Part shown: in pieces, positions 6,350 through 12,234 of the stretch
How positions within the stretch are numbered: position 1 is the stretch's first letter
How the letters are laid out: every line of letters begins with the position of its first letter
DNA from: an uncultured Eubacteriales bacterium
GTDB lineage: Bacteria; Bacillota; Clostridia; Oscillospirales; Oscillospiraceae
Length of the DNA: 19,581 bases
Assembly (NCBI GenBank): GCA_900549545.1
Contig: URPA01000036.1
Coordinates: forward strand, 1-19,581
Reading direction: 5' to 3'
The notes under the pieces: generated by a model
Databases searched by the model: none
The model's input: only the letters and a program-made list of their open reading frames with translations
What the model was told of the DNA's origin: nothing
Translations under genes and position numbers: made by a program

Positions 6350-7450
6350 TCAGCCCTCCTTCTTCGCGCTGCGGCGGAAGCTTATCTTGTAGTTGATGAA
6401 GAACTCGCTCCCGATGATGAAAAACAGGATTATACCTGTGAGAATATCGCCAAAGGACTGATTGAGGCTGAAATTCGTGGCGATTTCACCGGCACCCCTG
6501 CTCAGAAATACCAGAAGGAAGCTTGTGAATATCATCCAGATGGGGTTAAACTTCGCAAGCCAGGCCACCATAACGGCGGTGAAGCCGCGGTTATCAACAA
6601 TGGAGGAGGTGAGCGTGTGGCTTGTGCCGCCGACCAGCAGCAGACCCGCCACGCCGCAGAGCGCGCCGGAGAGGAGCATCGTGCGGATGATGACCTTCTC
6701 AACCTTGATGCCGACATAACGGGCGGTGCGCTCGCTCTCGCCGACAACGGACAGCTCATACCCGTGCTTTGAGTAATTGAGGTAGACATACATGCCCACG
6801 GTGAGCAGGGCGACGATTATTACGTTGAGCAGATACTTGTAGCTGCCGATCTGCGGAAGCCAACCGATCATGGTGTTCTGGTTGATGATGCCGATGTTGC
6901 CCGAGCCCTTCGGGGACTCCCACACGACGGAGAAGTACGCCACGAGTTGGATGGCGACATAGTTCATCATCAGGGTGAACAGCGTCTCGTTGGTGTTCCA
7001 CTTGGCCTTGAAGAAGGCGGGGATAAAGCCCCAGAGCGCACCGGCGGCGATGCTGGAAACGACCATGCACACGATGACCGCCCAGTTGGGCATGACATCG
7101 CGCAGGCAGATCATGCACGCGGCGGCGGCCAGAGCCCCGGCCAGAGCCTGCCCCTCACCGCCGATGTTCCAAAAGCGCATCTTGAACGCGGGAGTCACCG
7201 CGATGGATACGCAGAGGAGCATTGCGATATTCTGAAGCAGCACCCAGATTTTTCTGGAGGAGCCGAAGGAGCCTTTGAAGATGGCCACATAGACCTGAAC
7301 GGGGTTTTCCCCGGTGACAACGGAGGTAATGACGCCGCAGACTATCAGCGCAAGGAGAATAGCGCCGCCGCGGATGCCCCATGAACCGTACCAGGGCAGC
7401 GCGCCGCGCTTGACAATATGGACCAGCGGCCCCTGAGCCTGTTTATTCAT
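6350..7450 (-). CDS. Nucleoside ABC importer, permease 1 (NupP/YufP-like)
   Basis: This 366-residue integral membrane permease of the BPD_transp_2 family has a first span near residues 25-45 (GGAILLALIVCGVITSVV) followed by the family segment TGENPVQVYVAIFKGSFGSS. Later features are the FWNIGGEGQALAGALAAA motif and ELSVVGESERTARYVGI, the ATPase-coupling region. The ATG at 7450 is chosen because GGGAGG (7462-7467) lies 11 nt upstream. The in-frame GTG at 7462 would overlap that ribosome binding site. With this start the gene overlaps the ATPase stop by 8 nt (ATGAATAA), suggesting translational coupling. Confidence 0.9.
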   Translation of the reverse strand: MNKQAQGPLVHIVKRGALPWYGSWGIRGGAILLALIVCGVITSVVTGENPVQVYVAIFKGSFGSSRKIWVLLQNIAMLLCVSIAVTPAFKMRFWNIGGEGQALAGALAAAACMICLRDVMPNWAVIVCMVVSSIAAGALWGFIPAFFKAKWNTNETLFTLMMNYVAIQLVAYFSVVWESPKGSGNIGIINQNTMIGWLPQIGSYKYLLNVIIVALLTVGMYVYLNYSKHGYELSVVGESERTARYVGIKVEKVIIRTMLLSGALCGVAGLLLVGGTSHTLTSSIVDNRGFTAVMVAWLAKFNPIWMIFTSFLLVFLSRGAGEIATNFSLNQSFGDILTGIILFFIIGSEFFINYKISFRRSAKKEG

Positions 7451-8990
7451 CGGCTTTGCCACCTCCCAGTTTAGTCATCATCATGCCCACATCGCGCTTG
7501 GAAGCGCCGCGGCCGGGCACAATGCCGCTGACCTTGCCGCCGCAGAGGACCAGAATCCTGTCCGACAGCTCCAGCAGCACGTCCAGATCCTCGCCAACAT
7601 ATATGACCGCGACACCCTCAGCCTTCTGGCGGTTTATCAGGTCGTATATAGTGTAGGAGGAATTGATATCAAGCCCGCGCACCGCGTAAGCCGTGAGCAG
7701 CACAGTCGGCGCGGAGGCGATCTCGCGGCCAACCAGCACCTTCTGCACATTGCCGCCGGAAAGCCGGCGCACGGGGGTGCTGATGCCGGGAGTGCTCACT
7801 TCAAGGTCCTTTACCACGTTCTCCGCAAGCTTGTGGGGAGATTTTCTGTCGGTGAAGAAGCCGCGCCCGCGGCGGAAGGAGCGGAGCATCATGTTGTCCG
7901 CAAGGTCCATATTGGCGACAAGGCCCATGCCGAGCCTGTCCTCCGGGACGAAGGAGAGCGTGACGCCCATCTGCTGAATGTCGAGGGGGTTTTTGCCCAA
8001 AAGCTGCTCGTGTGTGCCATCGTCCTCAATGTAGCTTATCTCGCCGCTCTCAACGGGCTGAAGTCCGGCGATAGCCTCCAGCAGCTCCTTCTGGCCGCTG
8101 CCGGAGATGCCGGCAATGCCCAGAATCTCACCGGAGTTTGCGGTGAAGGACACATCGTCAAGCTTCACGACTCCGTCAATATTGCGCACGGTCAGGTTCT
8201 TGACCTCAATGCGGGGCTTGGGGTCAACAGGCTCGGGCCTGTCAATGTTCAGCACCACAGGGTGGCCGACCATCATGTTGGTCATCTCCTGGGCGTTGGT
8301 CTGGGCGGTGGGCATATCGCCGATAAACTGCCCATGGCGCAGCACGGCCACTCTGTCGGAGAGCGCCTCCACCTCGTGCATCTTGTGGGTGATTATGACG
8401 ATGGCCTTGCCGTCGTCGCGCATATTGCGCAGCACGGCGAAGAGCTTGTCAGTCTCCTGTGGGGTCAAAACGGCTGTGGGCTCGTCGAGAATGAGGATAT
8501 CGGCCCCACGGTAGAGAACCTTGATTATCTCAACGGTCTGCTTCTGGGAGACGGACATGTCATAGACCTTCTGGTAGGGGTCGACCTCAAAGCCGTAAGC
8601 GTCGCATATCTCGCGGATGCGCTCGGCGGCCCTGGCAATGTTGAGCTTGCCCGGCTCCTTGAGGCCGAGGATGACATTCTCCGCCGCCGAGAGCACGTCC
8701 ACAAGCTTGAAGTGCTGGTGGATCATGCCGATACCCAGGTCAAAAGCGTCCTTGGGGGAGCGGATAATAACGTCCTTTCCGTCGATGCTGATATCGCCCT
8801 CGTCGGGGAAATATATACCGGAGAGCATGTTCATAAGCGTGGTCTTGCCGCTGCCGTTTTCGCCCAGCAGAGCAAGAATCTCGCCCCGGTATATGTCCAG
8901 CCAGACCTTGTCGTTTGCAACGACCGGCCCGAAAGTCTTTGTTATATTGCGCATTTTTACTGCGGGGGTTTTGCTGTCCAAAGGCTTCAC
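7443..8990 (-). CDS. Nucleoside ABC importer, double ATP-binding protein (NupO/YufO-like)
   Basis: This 515-residue protein has two fused nucleotide-binding domains, as in RbsA and YufO. Domain 1 has Walker A GENGSGKTT (residues 43-51), a variant signature MSVSQKQTVEI, Walker B ILILDEPTAVLTPQE and switch region ITHKMHEVEALSD. Domain 2 has the degenerate P-loop GISGSGQKE usual for this family, a full signature LSGGNVQKVLVGREI and an altered Walker B (VLLTAYAVRGLD, lacking the DEPT acids). Only one ATP site is therefore expected to hydrolyse. The GTG start at 8990 has AGGGAG abutting it, a poor spacing. ATG 8954 is the alternative, but it has no visible ribosome binding site. Two hairpins separate this gene from the lipoprotein gene. 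Confidence 0.93.
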   Translation of the reverse strand: MKPLDSKTPAVKMRNITKTFGPVVANDKVWLDIYRGEILALLGENGSGKTTLMNMLSGIYFPDEGDISIDGKDVIIRSPKDAFDLGIGMIHQHFKLVDVLSAAENVILGLKEPGKLNIARAAERIREICDAYGFEVDPYQKVYDMSVSQKQTVEIIKVLYRGADILILDEPTAVLTPQETDKLFAVLRNMRDDGKAIVIITHKMHEVEALSDRVAVLRHGQFIGDMPTAQTNAQEMTNMMVGHPVVLNIDRPEPVDPKPRIEVKNLTVRNIDGVVKLDDVSFTANSGEILGIAGISGSGQKELLEAIAGLQPVESGEISYIEDDGTHEQLLGKNPLDIQQMGVTLSFVPEDRLGMGLVANMDLADNMMLRSFRRGRGFFTDRKSPHKLAENVVKDLEVSTPGISTPVRRLSGGNVQKVLVGREIASAPTVLLTAYAVRGLDINSSYTIYDLINRQKAEGVAVIYVGEDLDVLLELSDRILVLCGGKVSGIVPGRGASKRDVGMMMTKLGGGKADE

Positions 8991-9056
8991 TCCCTGTCTG
9001 TATAGTCTGTAAAGATTGAAAACAGCCCCGAATTTCAGCGGAGCCGAAGATACCTC

Positions 9057-9097
9057 AAAGGGCAGCGCGGCGGCAGAGTGTCGCTGCGCTGCCCTTT
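9057..9097 (-). terminator. Intercistronic hairpin 2 (12-bp stem)
   Basis: AAAGGGCAGCGC (9057-9068) pairs with GCGCTGCCCTTT (9086-9097). It lies between the lipoprotein and ATPase genes. The minus strand has no clear T-tract after the stem, so partial termination or mRNA-end protection fits better than a full terminator. Confidence 0.55.
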
Positions 9098-9110
9098 AGG
9101 GTAACTGCAC

Positions 9111-9138
9111 ATGGGAAGCCTCTTTTGAGGCTTCCCAT
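9111..9138 (-). terminator. Intercistronic hairpin 1 (12-bp stem, 4-nt loop)
   Basis: ATGGGAAGCCTC (9111-9122) pairs perfectly with GAGGCTTCCCAT (9127-9138) around four T residues. It lies 14 nt after the lipoprotein stop codon on the minus strand and has no T-tract. It probably stabilises the upstream lipoprotein message, or lets it accumulate over the membrane and ATPase subunits. Confidence 0.6.
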
Positions 9139-9152
9139 TGAGTTTGAAAAAC

Positions 9153-10391
9153 TTAGGCGTCGATATTGGTGATGCCGTCGATGTCGATATCGAAGTAAGG
9201 AGCAGAGCGGTACTCGGACTCGTGGAAGTAACCGTCAGCAATGACATTGGTGTCGGGAGCGAAGTCGCCCATATCGTCAACGTCAGCCATGTACTCGGTG
9301 AGGGTCTCACCGCCAACGGTGAAGGTAGCGGTATCAAAGACCTTGAGGGAACCATCAGCAAGAGCGGCCTTGACTTCCTCGAGCTTCTCGGCAGTGCCGG
9401 GAGCGGCGGCGTTCTCGTTGAGCTCGGTCATGCAGACAGAGTCAGTGGCGATGGTGCCGGTCCAGTCAGCGGGGATCTCAGTGCCGTCCATGACGCACTG
9501 CATGGCGTAGACCATGTAGGGAGCCCAGTTGATGCGGGAGGCAACGATGTAGGTGTTGGGGCAGGCATCAGCGGCGGAGCCGTTGTAGAAAACAAAGGGA
9601 ACACCCTGCTGCTCGCACTCGTTGGGAGCGCCCATGGAGTCAGCATGCTCGGAGATGACAACACAGCCGTTGCTGATGAGCTTGTTGGCAGCTTCCTGCT
9701 CGAGGGTGGGGTCATACCAGGAGTTGGTGAAGGTGACTTCCATGGTAGCGGAGGGGCAGACGGAGCGGGCGCCGAGGAAGAAGGAGGTGTAGCCGGACTT
9801 AACCTCAGCATAGGGGTAAGCGCCGATGTAGCCAAGCTTGGCCTGATCTTCGGTGATGGTGCCTTCCTCGATCATCTGGTTGAGCTTCAGACCGGCAGCA
9901 ACACCGCCGAGGAAGCGGCCTTCATAGATGGAGGCAAAAGCGTTGTGGTAGTTGGGAGCATCGTTGGTGTGGGCCTGGGTGCCGGTGGCGTGGCAGAACT
10001 GAACCTCGGGGAACTCACGGGCAGCCTGGAGCAGGAAGGGCTCGTGGCCAAAGCTGTCGGCGAAAACGAAGTTGCAGCCTTCGTCAACCAGCTCAGCAGC
10101 GGCATCGTAGCAGGTCTCGTCCTCGGGGATACCGGTCTTGAACAGGTACTCAACACCGAGAGTCTCGCAAGCCTCTTTGGCAGCGTTGATGAAGTTGAGG
10201 TCGTAGGTGGAGTTCTCATCGTGCAGGAAGATGAAACCGGCCTTAACGGTAGCGGCCTCGGCGGGAGCCTCGCTCTCAGCGGGGGCGTCGCTCTCAGCGG
10301 GAGCCTGGGACTCGGCAGGAGCGGAATTACCGCAGGCGCAGAGTGCAAATACCATAACAAGTGCAAGCAGCAGTGCAATGATCTTTTTCAT
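9153..10391 (-). CDS. BMP-family substrate-binding lipoprotein of purine nucleoside importer
   Basis: This 412-residue protein starts with a lipoprotein signal peptide: two lysines, a hydrophobic stretch to residue 17, and a lipobox LCAC with the lipidated cysteine at 20. A low-complexity Ala/Pro/Glu/Ser tether follows (about 23-47), then the BMP domain (PF02608, related to TmpC/PnrA and YufN/NupN), beginning VKAGFIFLHDENSTYDLNF. Other typical motifs are EGRFLGGVAAGLKLN, KLGYIGAYPYAEV and CVVISEHADSMG. Characterised BMP proteins bind purine nucleosides, and the guanine-class riboswitch in the leader supports a purine ligand. GAGGAG lies 8 nt before the ATG. The protein should sit on the outer face of the membrane and deliver substrate to the two permeases. 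Confidence 0.93.
   Translation of the reverse strand: MKKIIALLLALVMVFALCACGNSAPAESQAPAESDAPAESEAPAEAATVKAGFIFLHDENSTYDLNFINAAKEACETLGVEYLFKTGIPEDETCYDAAAELVDEGCNFVFADSFGHEPFLLQAAREFPEVQFCHATGTQAHTNDAPNYHNAFASIYEGRFLGGVAAGLKLNQMIEEGTITEDQAKLGYIGAYPYAEVKSGYTSFFLGARSVCPSATMEVTFTNSWYDPTLEQEAANKLISNGCVVISEHADSMGAPNECEQQGVPFVFYNGSAADACPNTYIVASRINWAPYMVYAMQCVMDGTEIPADWTGTIATDSVCMTELNENAAAPGTAEKLEEVKAALADGSLKVFDTATFTVGGETLTEYMADVDDMGDFAPDTNVIADGYFHESEYRSAPYFDIDIDGITNIDA
10257..10322 (-). repeat. Tandem 18-bp coding repeats (APAES-x) in the lipoprotein tether
   Basis: Residues 24-45 of the lipoprotein consist of APAESQ, APAESD, APAESE and a partial APAE. This is a short in-frame tandem repeat that makes a flexible acidic linker between the lipid anchor and the binding domain. 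Its copy number could vary between strains. Confidence 0.75.
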
Positions 10392-10450
10392 TCTCTGATC
10401 TCCTCATAAGAATTTTTTAATTTATCTTCACCGCCGAAGCGGAGAGATAC

Positions 10451-10489
10451 AAAATAAAACGCACCGGTCAAACAAGTCTCGACCGATGC
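10451..10489 (-). terminator. Riboswitch expression-platform terminator
   Basis: On the minus strand GCATCGGTC (10489-10481) pairs with GACCGGTGC (10469-10461; nine pairs, one G-U) and is followed by GTTTTATTTT. This is a clear intrinsic terminator between the purine aptamer and the lipoprotein start, as expected for an OFF switch on ligand binding. A smaller GGGG/CCCC hairpin (10503-10526) lies between it and the aptamer. Confidence 0.85.
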
Positions 10490-10535
10490 TCAAAAGCAAG
10501 AACGGGGAACGAAAACGCGCACCCCGAAATTGTGA

Positions 10536-10602
10536 TCGATAGTCCGGTCATTTACGGCGACCGGGTAGAGACTTCAAATCCATATCATTTGTTATATATC
10601 GA
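10536..10602 (-). promoter_or_regulatory. Purine riboswitch aptamer, guanine class
   Basis: Reading the minus strand, the conserved purine-aptamer parts appear in order. P1 is TCGATA (10602-10597) with TATCGA (10541-10536). P2 is CAAAT/ATTTG closing the loop GATATGG (10586-10580). J2/3 is TCTCTACC, P3 is CCGGTC/GACCGG (10564-10559 and 10549-10544), and L3 contains CGTAAAT. J3/1 reads ACTAT with C at the specificity position (complement of 10542). C there selects guanine or hypoxanthine, while U would select adenine. J1/2 appears two bases longer than in the B. subtilis xpt aptamer. The element controls the BMP lipoprotein and the genes after it. Confidence 0.92.
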
Positions 10603-10627
10603 AAGGTATTAAATTCGCTACGCTTAT

Positions 10628-10656
10628 AATCTATCAGTCAGGCACGAAAATGTCAA
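10628..10656 (-). promoter_or_regulatory. Promoter of the riboswitch-importer operon
   Basis: On the minus strand TTGACA (10656-10651) and TAGATT (10633-10628) are separated by 17 bp, about 26 nt before the aptamer P1. The consensus -35 with a four-of-six -10 gives a credible sigma-A promoter. Confidence 0.75.
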
Positions 10657-10722
10657 GCCCGCTTTTTCTACTATTTTACCATTTTCAACCCGCAATTTTT
10701 GTGAAAAAGCTACAAAAACCGC

Positions 10723-11295
10723 TCAGCAGAAAGTGATGGAGCAATCATCGCCCATCGCGGCAATGCGGGCGAGGGACTCAATGCGGTAGCCCTTATCGCG
10801 CAGCATGTTCCCGCCGCCCTGAAAAACCTTCTCAATGGCGATGCCCGCGCCGACAACCCTTGCCCCGGCCTGCTCGGCAATGTCGATAAGCCCCACGAGC
10901 GCAGCGCCCGTCGCGAGAAAATCGTCAACTATCAGCACGCGGTCATTAGCGCTCAGGTATTCCTTGGAGACGATGACGGTGTTGGTGTTTCCATGCGTGA
11001 AGGACTCGACCTGCGCGCTGTACACATCGTCCGCTATGTTGCGGCTCTTGCTCTTCTTGGCAAAGACCAGCGGGCAGCCCAGCACGTAGCCCACCATCGC
11101 GGCAATAGCTATTCCGGAGGCCTCAATAGTGAGTATCTTGTTGATATTCTCCCCGGCGTACAGGCGTTTGAGCTCCTGCGCCATCTCCCAGAGCAGGGCG
11201 GGGTCGATCTGATGATTCAAAAAACCGTCAACCTTCAAAATTCCGCCGGGCTTTATCTTCCCGTCGCGGAGAATACGCTGTTCAAGAAGCTCCAT
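10723..11295 (-). CDS. xpt: Xanthine phosphoribosyltransferase
   Basis: This 190-residue enzyme, of normal Xpt length, transfers the phosphoribosyl group of PRPP to xanthine to give XMP in purine salvage. The N-terminus MELLEQRILRDGKIKPGGILKV and the segment VDGFLNHQIDP are typical. The PRPP-binding loop is VLIVDDFLATGAA, and TIEASGIAIA is the conserved pyrophosphate-side loop. Start 11295 is fixed by GGAGG (11303-11307) 7 nt upstream and by the promoter further up. The longer open frame reaching 11454 would cross that promoter. No purine riboswitch lies in its own leader, unlike xpt-pbuX of B. subtilis. The gene is followed on the same strand by the riboswitch-controlled importer. Confidence 0.95.
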   Translation of the reverse strand: MELLEQRILRDGKIKPGGILKVDGFLNHQIDPALLWEMAQELKRLYAGENINKILTIEASGIAIAAMVGYVLGCPLVFAKKSKSRNIADDVYSAQVESFTHGNTNTVIVSKEYLSANDRVLIVDDFLATGAALVGLIDIAEQAGARVVGAGIAIEKVFQGGGNMLRDKGYRIESLARIAAMGDDCSITFC

Positions 11296-11325
11296 AATTC
11301 GACCTCCGAATAAAATAATAGCGCC

Positions 11326-11354
11326 ATTATAAACTGATGCGGAAATATATGCAA
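11326..11354 (-). promoter_or_regulatory. Promoter of xpt
   Basis: On the minus strand TTGCAT (11354-11349) and a perfect TATAAT (11331-11326) are 17 bp apart, about 30 nt before the xpt start codon. Confidence 0.8.
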
Positions 11355-11389
11355 GAGCGGATTTTGCGTATCCATCTGCGCCTGCGCTC

Positions 11390-11418
11390 TTGTAATTTGC
11401 CAAAGCCTGTGTTATTCT
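11390..11418 (+). promoter_or_regulatory. Possible promoter of the small-peptide mRNA
   Basis: TTGTAA (11390-11395) and TATTCT (11413-11418) are 17 bp apart, each four of six to consensus. It would start an RNA near 11425, just before or within the CGGTACTT/AAGTACCG hairpin (11424-11444), and lead into the small open reading frame at 11498. Confidence 0.4.
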
Positions 11419-11497
11419 GTCGACGGTACTTTTTTGAAGTACCGGGCGCTGCACAACGGCAGGCGGTTAGTCACACCACCCGAAAGGGGGTGAGGCC

Positions 11498-11581
11498 ATG
11501 CGACTTACAATAACTCTGACATTATGGAACGTAATGTTTCAGTTTATTGTGAAAAGCAGAAACCGCCACTCCCACAAGTGA
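11498..11581 (+). CDS. Small hydrophobic/basic peptide, candidate type I toxin
   Basis: This is a 27-residue peptide. Residues 3-18 (LTITLTLWNVMFQFIV) are hydrophobic and residues 19-27 (KSRNRHSHK) strongly basic, the usual composition of type I toxin peptides. A strong ribosome binding site, GGGGGTGAGG (11486-11495), lies 2 nt before the ATG. It is held in a hairpin with ACCACCC (11475-11481) and a GAAA loop, a way of repressing translation. GCGGTTAG (11463-11470) is complementary to CTAACCGC (11612-11619), so the RNA ends can pair. A consensus promoter fires antisense from 11645-11673. I do not recognise a named family, and the toxin role is inferred from architecture only. Confidence 0.6.
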   Translation: MRLTITLTLWNVMFQFIVKSRNRHSHK

Positions 11582-11638
11582 CGGTTTCAAAGAAAACTAT
11601 TACTTAAAGAGCTAACCGCTTGTCGCAGCGCCTTTTCT
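11551..11638 (-). ncRNA. Predicted antisense RNA to the small-peptide mRNA (candidate antitoxin)
   Basis: This RNA is predicted from the perfect promoter at 11645-11673, which gives a start near 11638. Termination is expected at the hairpin GAAACCG-C-CACT/AGTG-A-CGGTTTC (11559-11588), which on the minus strand is followed by TGCTTTT. The product would be about 90 nt and fully complementary to the last codons, stop codon and 3' region of the peptide mRNA, including CTAACCGC. Both ends are inferred. Confidence 0.5.
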
Positions 11639-11644
11639 ATGCTT

Positions 11645-11673
11645 ATTATAACGCCCGCATCGCGCTGTGTCAA
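11645..11673 (-). promoter_or_regulatory. Perfect consensus promoter antisense to the small-peptide gene
   Basis: On the minus strand TTGACA (11673-11668) and TATAAT (11650-11645) are separated by exactly 17 bp. No protein gene follows on that strand until xpt, which has its own promoter. The expected product is a short antisense RNA. Confidence 0.8.
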
Positions 11674-11690
11674 GTGCGGCGCGGGCGTTT
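11651..11690 (+). terminator. Possible terminator of the small-peptide mRNA
   Basis: ACGCCCGC (11651-11658) pairs with GCGGGCGT (11681-11688), followed by only a short T-run. It would end the plus-strand transcript. It overlaps the spacer and -35 box of the antisense promoter, so the two RNAs would overlap at their 3' and 5' portions. Confidence 0.45.
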
Positions 11691-11710
11691 ACTGCGTCCC
11701 CATAATACCG

Positions 11711-11738
11711 AAAAAAGCCCGTCGATACGACAGGCTTT
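11711..11738 (-). terminator. Terminator of rpmB
   Basis: On the minus strand AAAGCCTGTCG (11738-11728) pairs with CGACGGGCTTT (11724-11714) through one U-G wobble around a 3-nt loop, then TTT follows. On the plus strand the wobble becomes a C-A mismatch, so the hairpin is built for the minus-strand rpmB transcript. Confidence 0.88.
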
Positions 11739-11756
11739 GTTTCGGGTAATGTTAAA

Positions 11757-11945
11757 TTACACAGCGCGGGTGACCTTACCGCTGCGCAGGCAGCGAGTGC
11801 AGACATAAACATGCTTGGGAGTTCCGTCCACAATGGCCTTGACGCGCTTCACATTCGGCTTCCAGGTACGGTTAGAGCGTCTGTGAGAATGGCTGACCTT
11901 TATGCCAAAGGACACATCCTTATCACAAAACTGACATTTTGCCAT
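11757..11945 (-). CDS. rpmB: 50S ribosomal protein L28
   Basis: This 62-residue protein of the large ribosomal subunit begins MAKCQFCDKDVSFG and contains the family core SHSHRRSNRTWKPNVKRVK. It is the zinc-binding (C+) form, with CxxC pairs at residues 4-7 (CQFC) and near 49-52 (CTRC). The C+/C- distinction often follows zinc supply. The ATG at 11945 is preferred: AGGAGG (11957-11962) lies 11 nt upstream, and the in-frame ATG at 11957 would overlap it. It is monocistronic, with a promoter, a short hairpin leader and a terminator. Confidence 0.97.
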   Translation of the reverse strand: MAKCQFCDKDVSFGIKVSHSHRRSNRTWKPNVKRVKAIVDGTPKHVYVCTRCLRSGKVTRAV

Positions 11946-11977
11946 AAACTGAAGCACCTCCTTGCTTGTGTTTTGCT

Positions 11978-11995
11978 GCTGTCTTTACAGACAGC
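11978..11995 (-). other. Hairpin at the 5' end of the rpmB leader
   Basis: GCTGTCT (11978-11984) pairs with AGACAGC (11989-11995) around TTAC. With the promoter at 12002-12030 the RNA would start near 11995, which puts this stem at the very 5' end of the mRNA, a position that can protect against decay. Its role is inferred. Confidence 0.5.
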
Positions 11996-12001
11996 TTATA
12001 T

Positions 12002-12030
12002 ATAATAACAGAATGATGCACGGATTGCAA
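12002..12030 (-). promoter_or_regulatory. Promoter of rpmB
   Basis: On the minus strand TTGCAA (12030-12025) and TATTAT (12007-12002) are separated by 17 bp. It faces left into rpmB, with hprK reading in the opposite direction. Confidence 0.75.
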
Positions 12031-12110
12031 GCAAATTTTTCATCAAATTTGCGCTTTTTGATACCTTTTTGCCCTCCGCATATTTTACGCCCGGATGCGT
12101 GGAAAATAAC

Positions 12111-12142
12111 TTGCCAAATTTGAGTAAAATGGTTAATATACT
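12111..12142 (+). promoter_or_regulatory. Likely promoter of the hprK operon
   Basis: TTGCCA (12111-12116) lies 17 bp before TAATAT (12134-12139), which overlaps TATACT (12137-12142). The exact -10 box is uncertain. The leader would contain the 49-bp palindrome described next. Confidence 0.45.
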
Positions 12143-12164
12143 GATATAGAAACAGTTCCACCGA

Positions 12165-12213
12165 AAGTAAGCGATGAACAAATCGGTGAGAGTGATTTGT
12201 TCATCGCTTACTT
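12165..12213 (+). repeat. Dispersed palindromic repeat, copy 1 (hprK leader)
   Basis: AAGTAAGCGATGAACAAATC (12165-12184) pairs over 20 bp without mismatch with 12194-12213, around a 9-nt loop GGTGAGAGT. It ends 7 nt before the hprK AGGAGG. The inner 47 bp match the reverse complement of the copy before dnaE at 39 of 47 positions. No T-tract follows, so it is not a simple terminator. Confidence 0.85.
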
Positions 12214-12234
12214 AAACAAAAGGAGGATGTACAT

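Noticed and set aside
5308..6396. 362-codon open frame on the plus strand opposite the importer permease
   Set aside because: It lies antisense to a well-conserved permease. The translation is rich in A, G, D, E and H without any domain, and the start falls in a terminator hairpin. It is a GC-codon shadow.
7833..9005. 390-codon open frame opposite the double ATPase
   Set aside because: Antisense shadow of a gene with clear ABC motifs. Its H-, V- and L-rich translation matches no family and it has no start signal.
9138..10409. 423-codon open frame on the plus strand opposite the BMP lipoprotein gene
   Set aside because: It is exactly antisense to the lipoprotein and low-complexity (G, V, E, L), with no ribosome binding site. 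The biased codon use of the highly expressed lipoprotein gene creates it.
10696..10718. TTTTTGT/ACAAAAA hairpin as the xpt terminator
   Set aside because: The stem is made almost only of A-T pairs and has no T-tract on the minus strand. Termination there is doubtful.
10723..11454. Longer N-terminal form of Xpt starting at 11454
   Set aside because: The extra 53 residues cover the TTGCAT-17-TATAAT promoter and the GGAGG site of xpt. Xpt proteins are normally about 190 residues, which fits the start at 11295.
12031..12058. GCAAATTT/AAATTTGC hairpin followed by GCTTTTTG as a plus-strand terminator
   Set aside because: No plus-strand gene ends upstream of it, and it sits just behind the rpmB -35 box. 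It is AT-rich and could be chance, so it was not listed as a feature.
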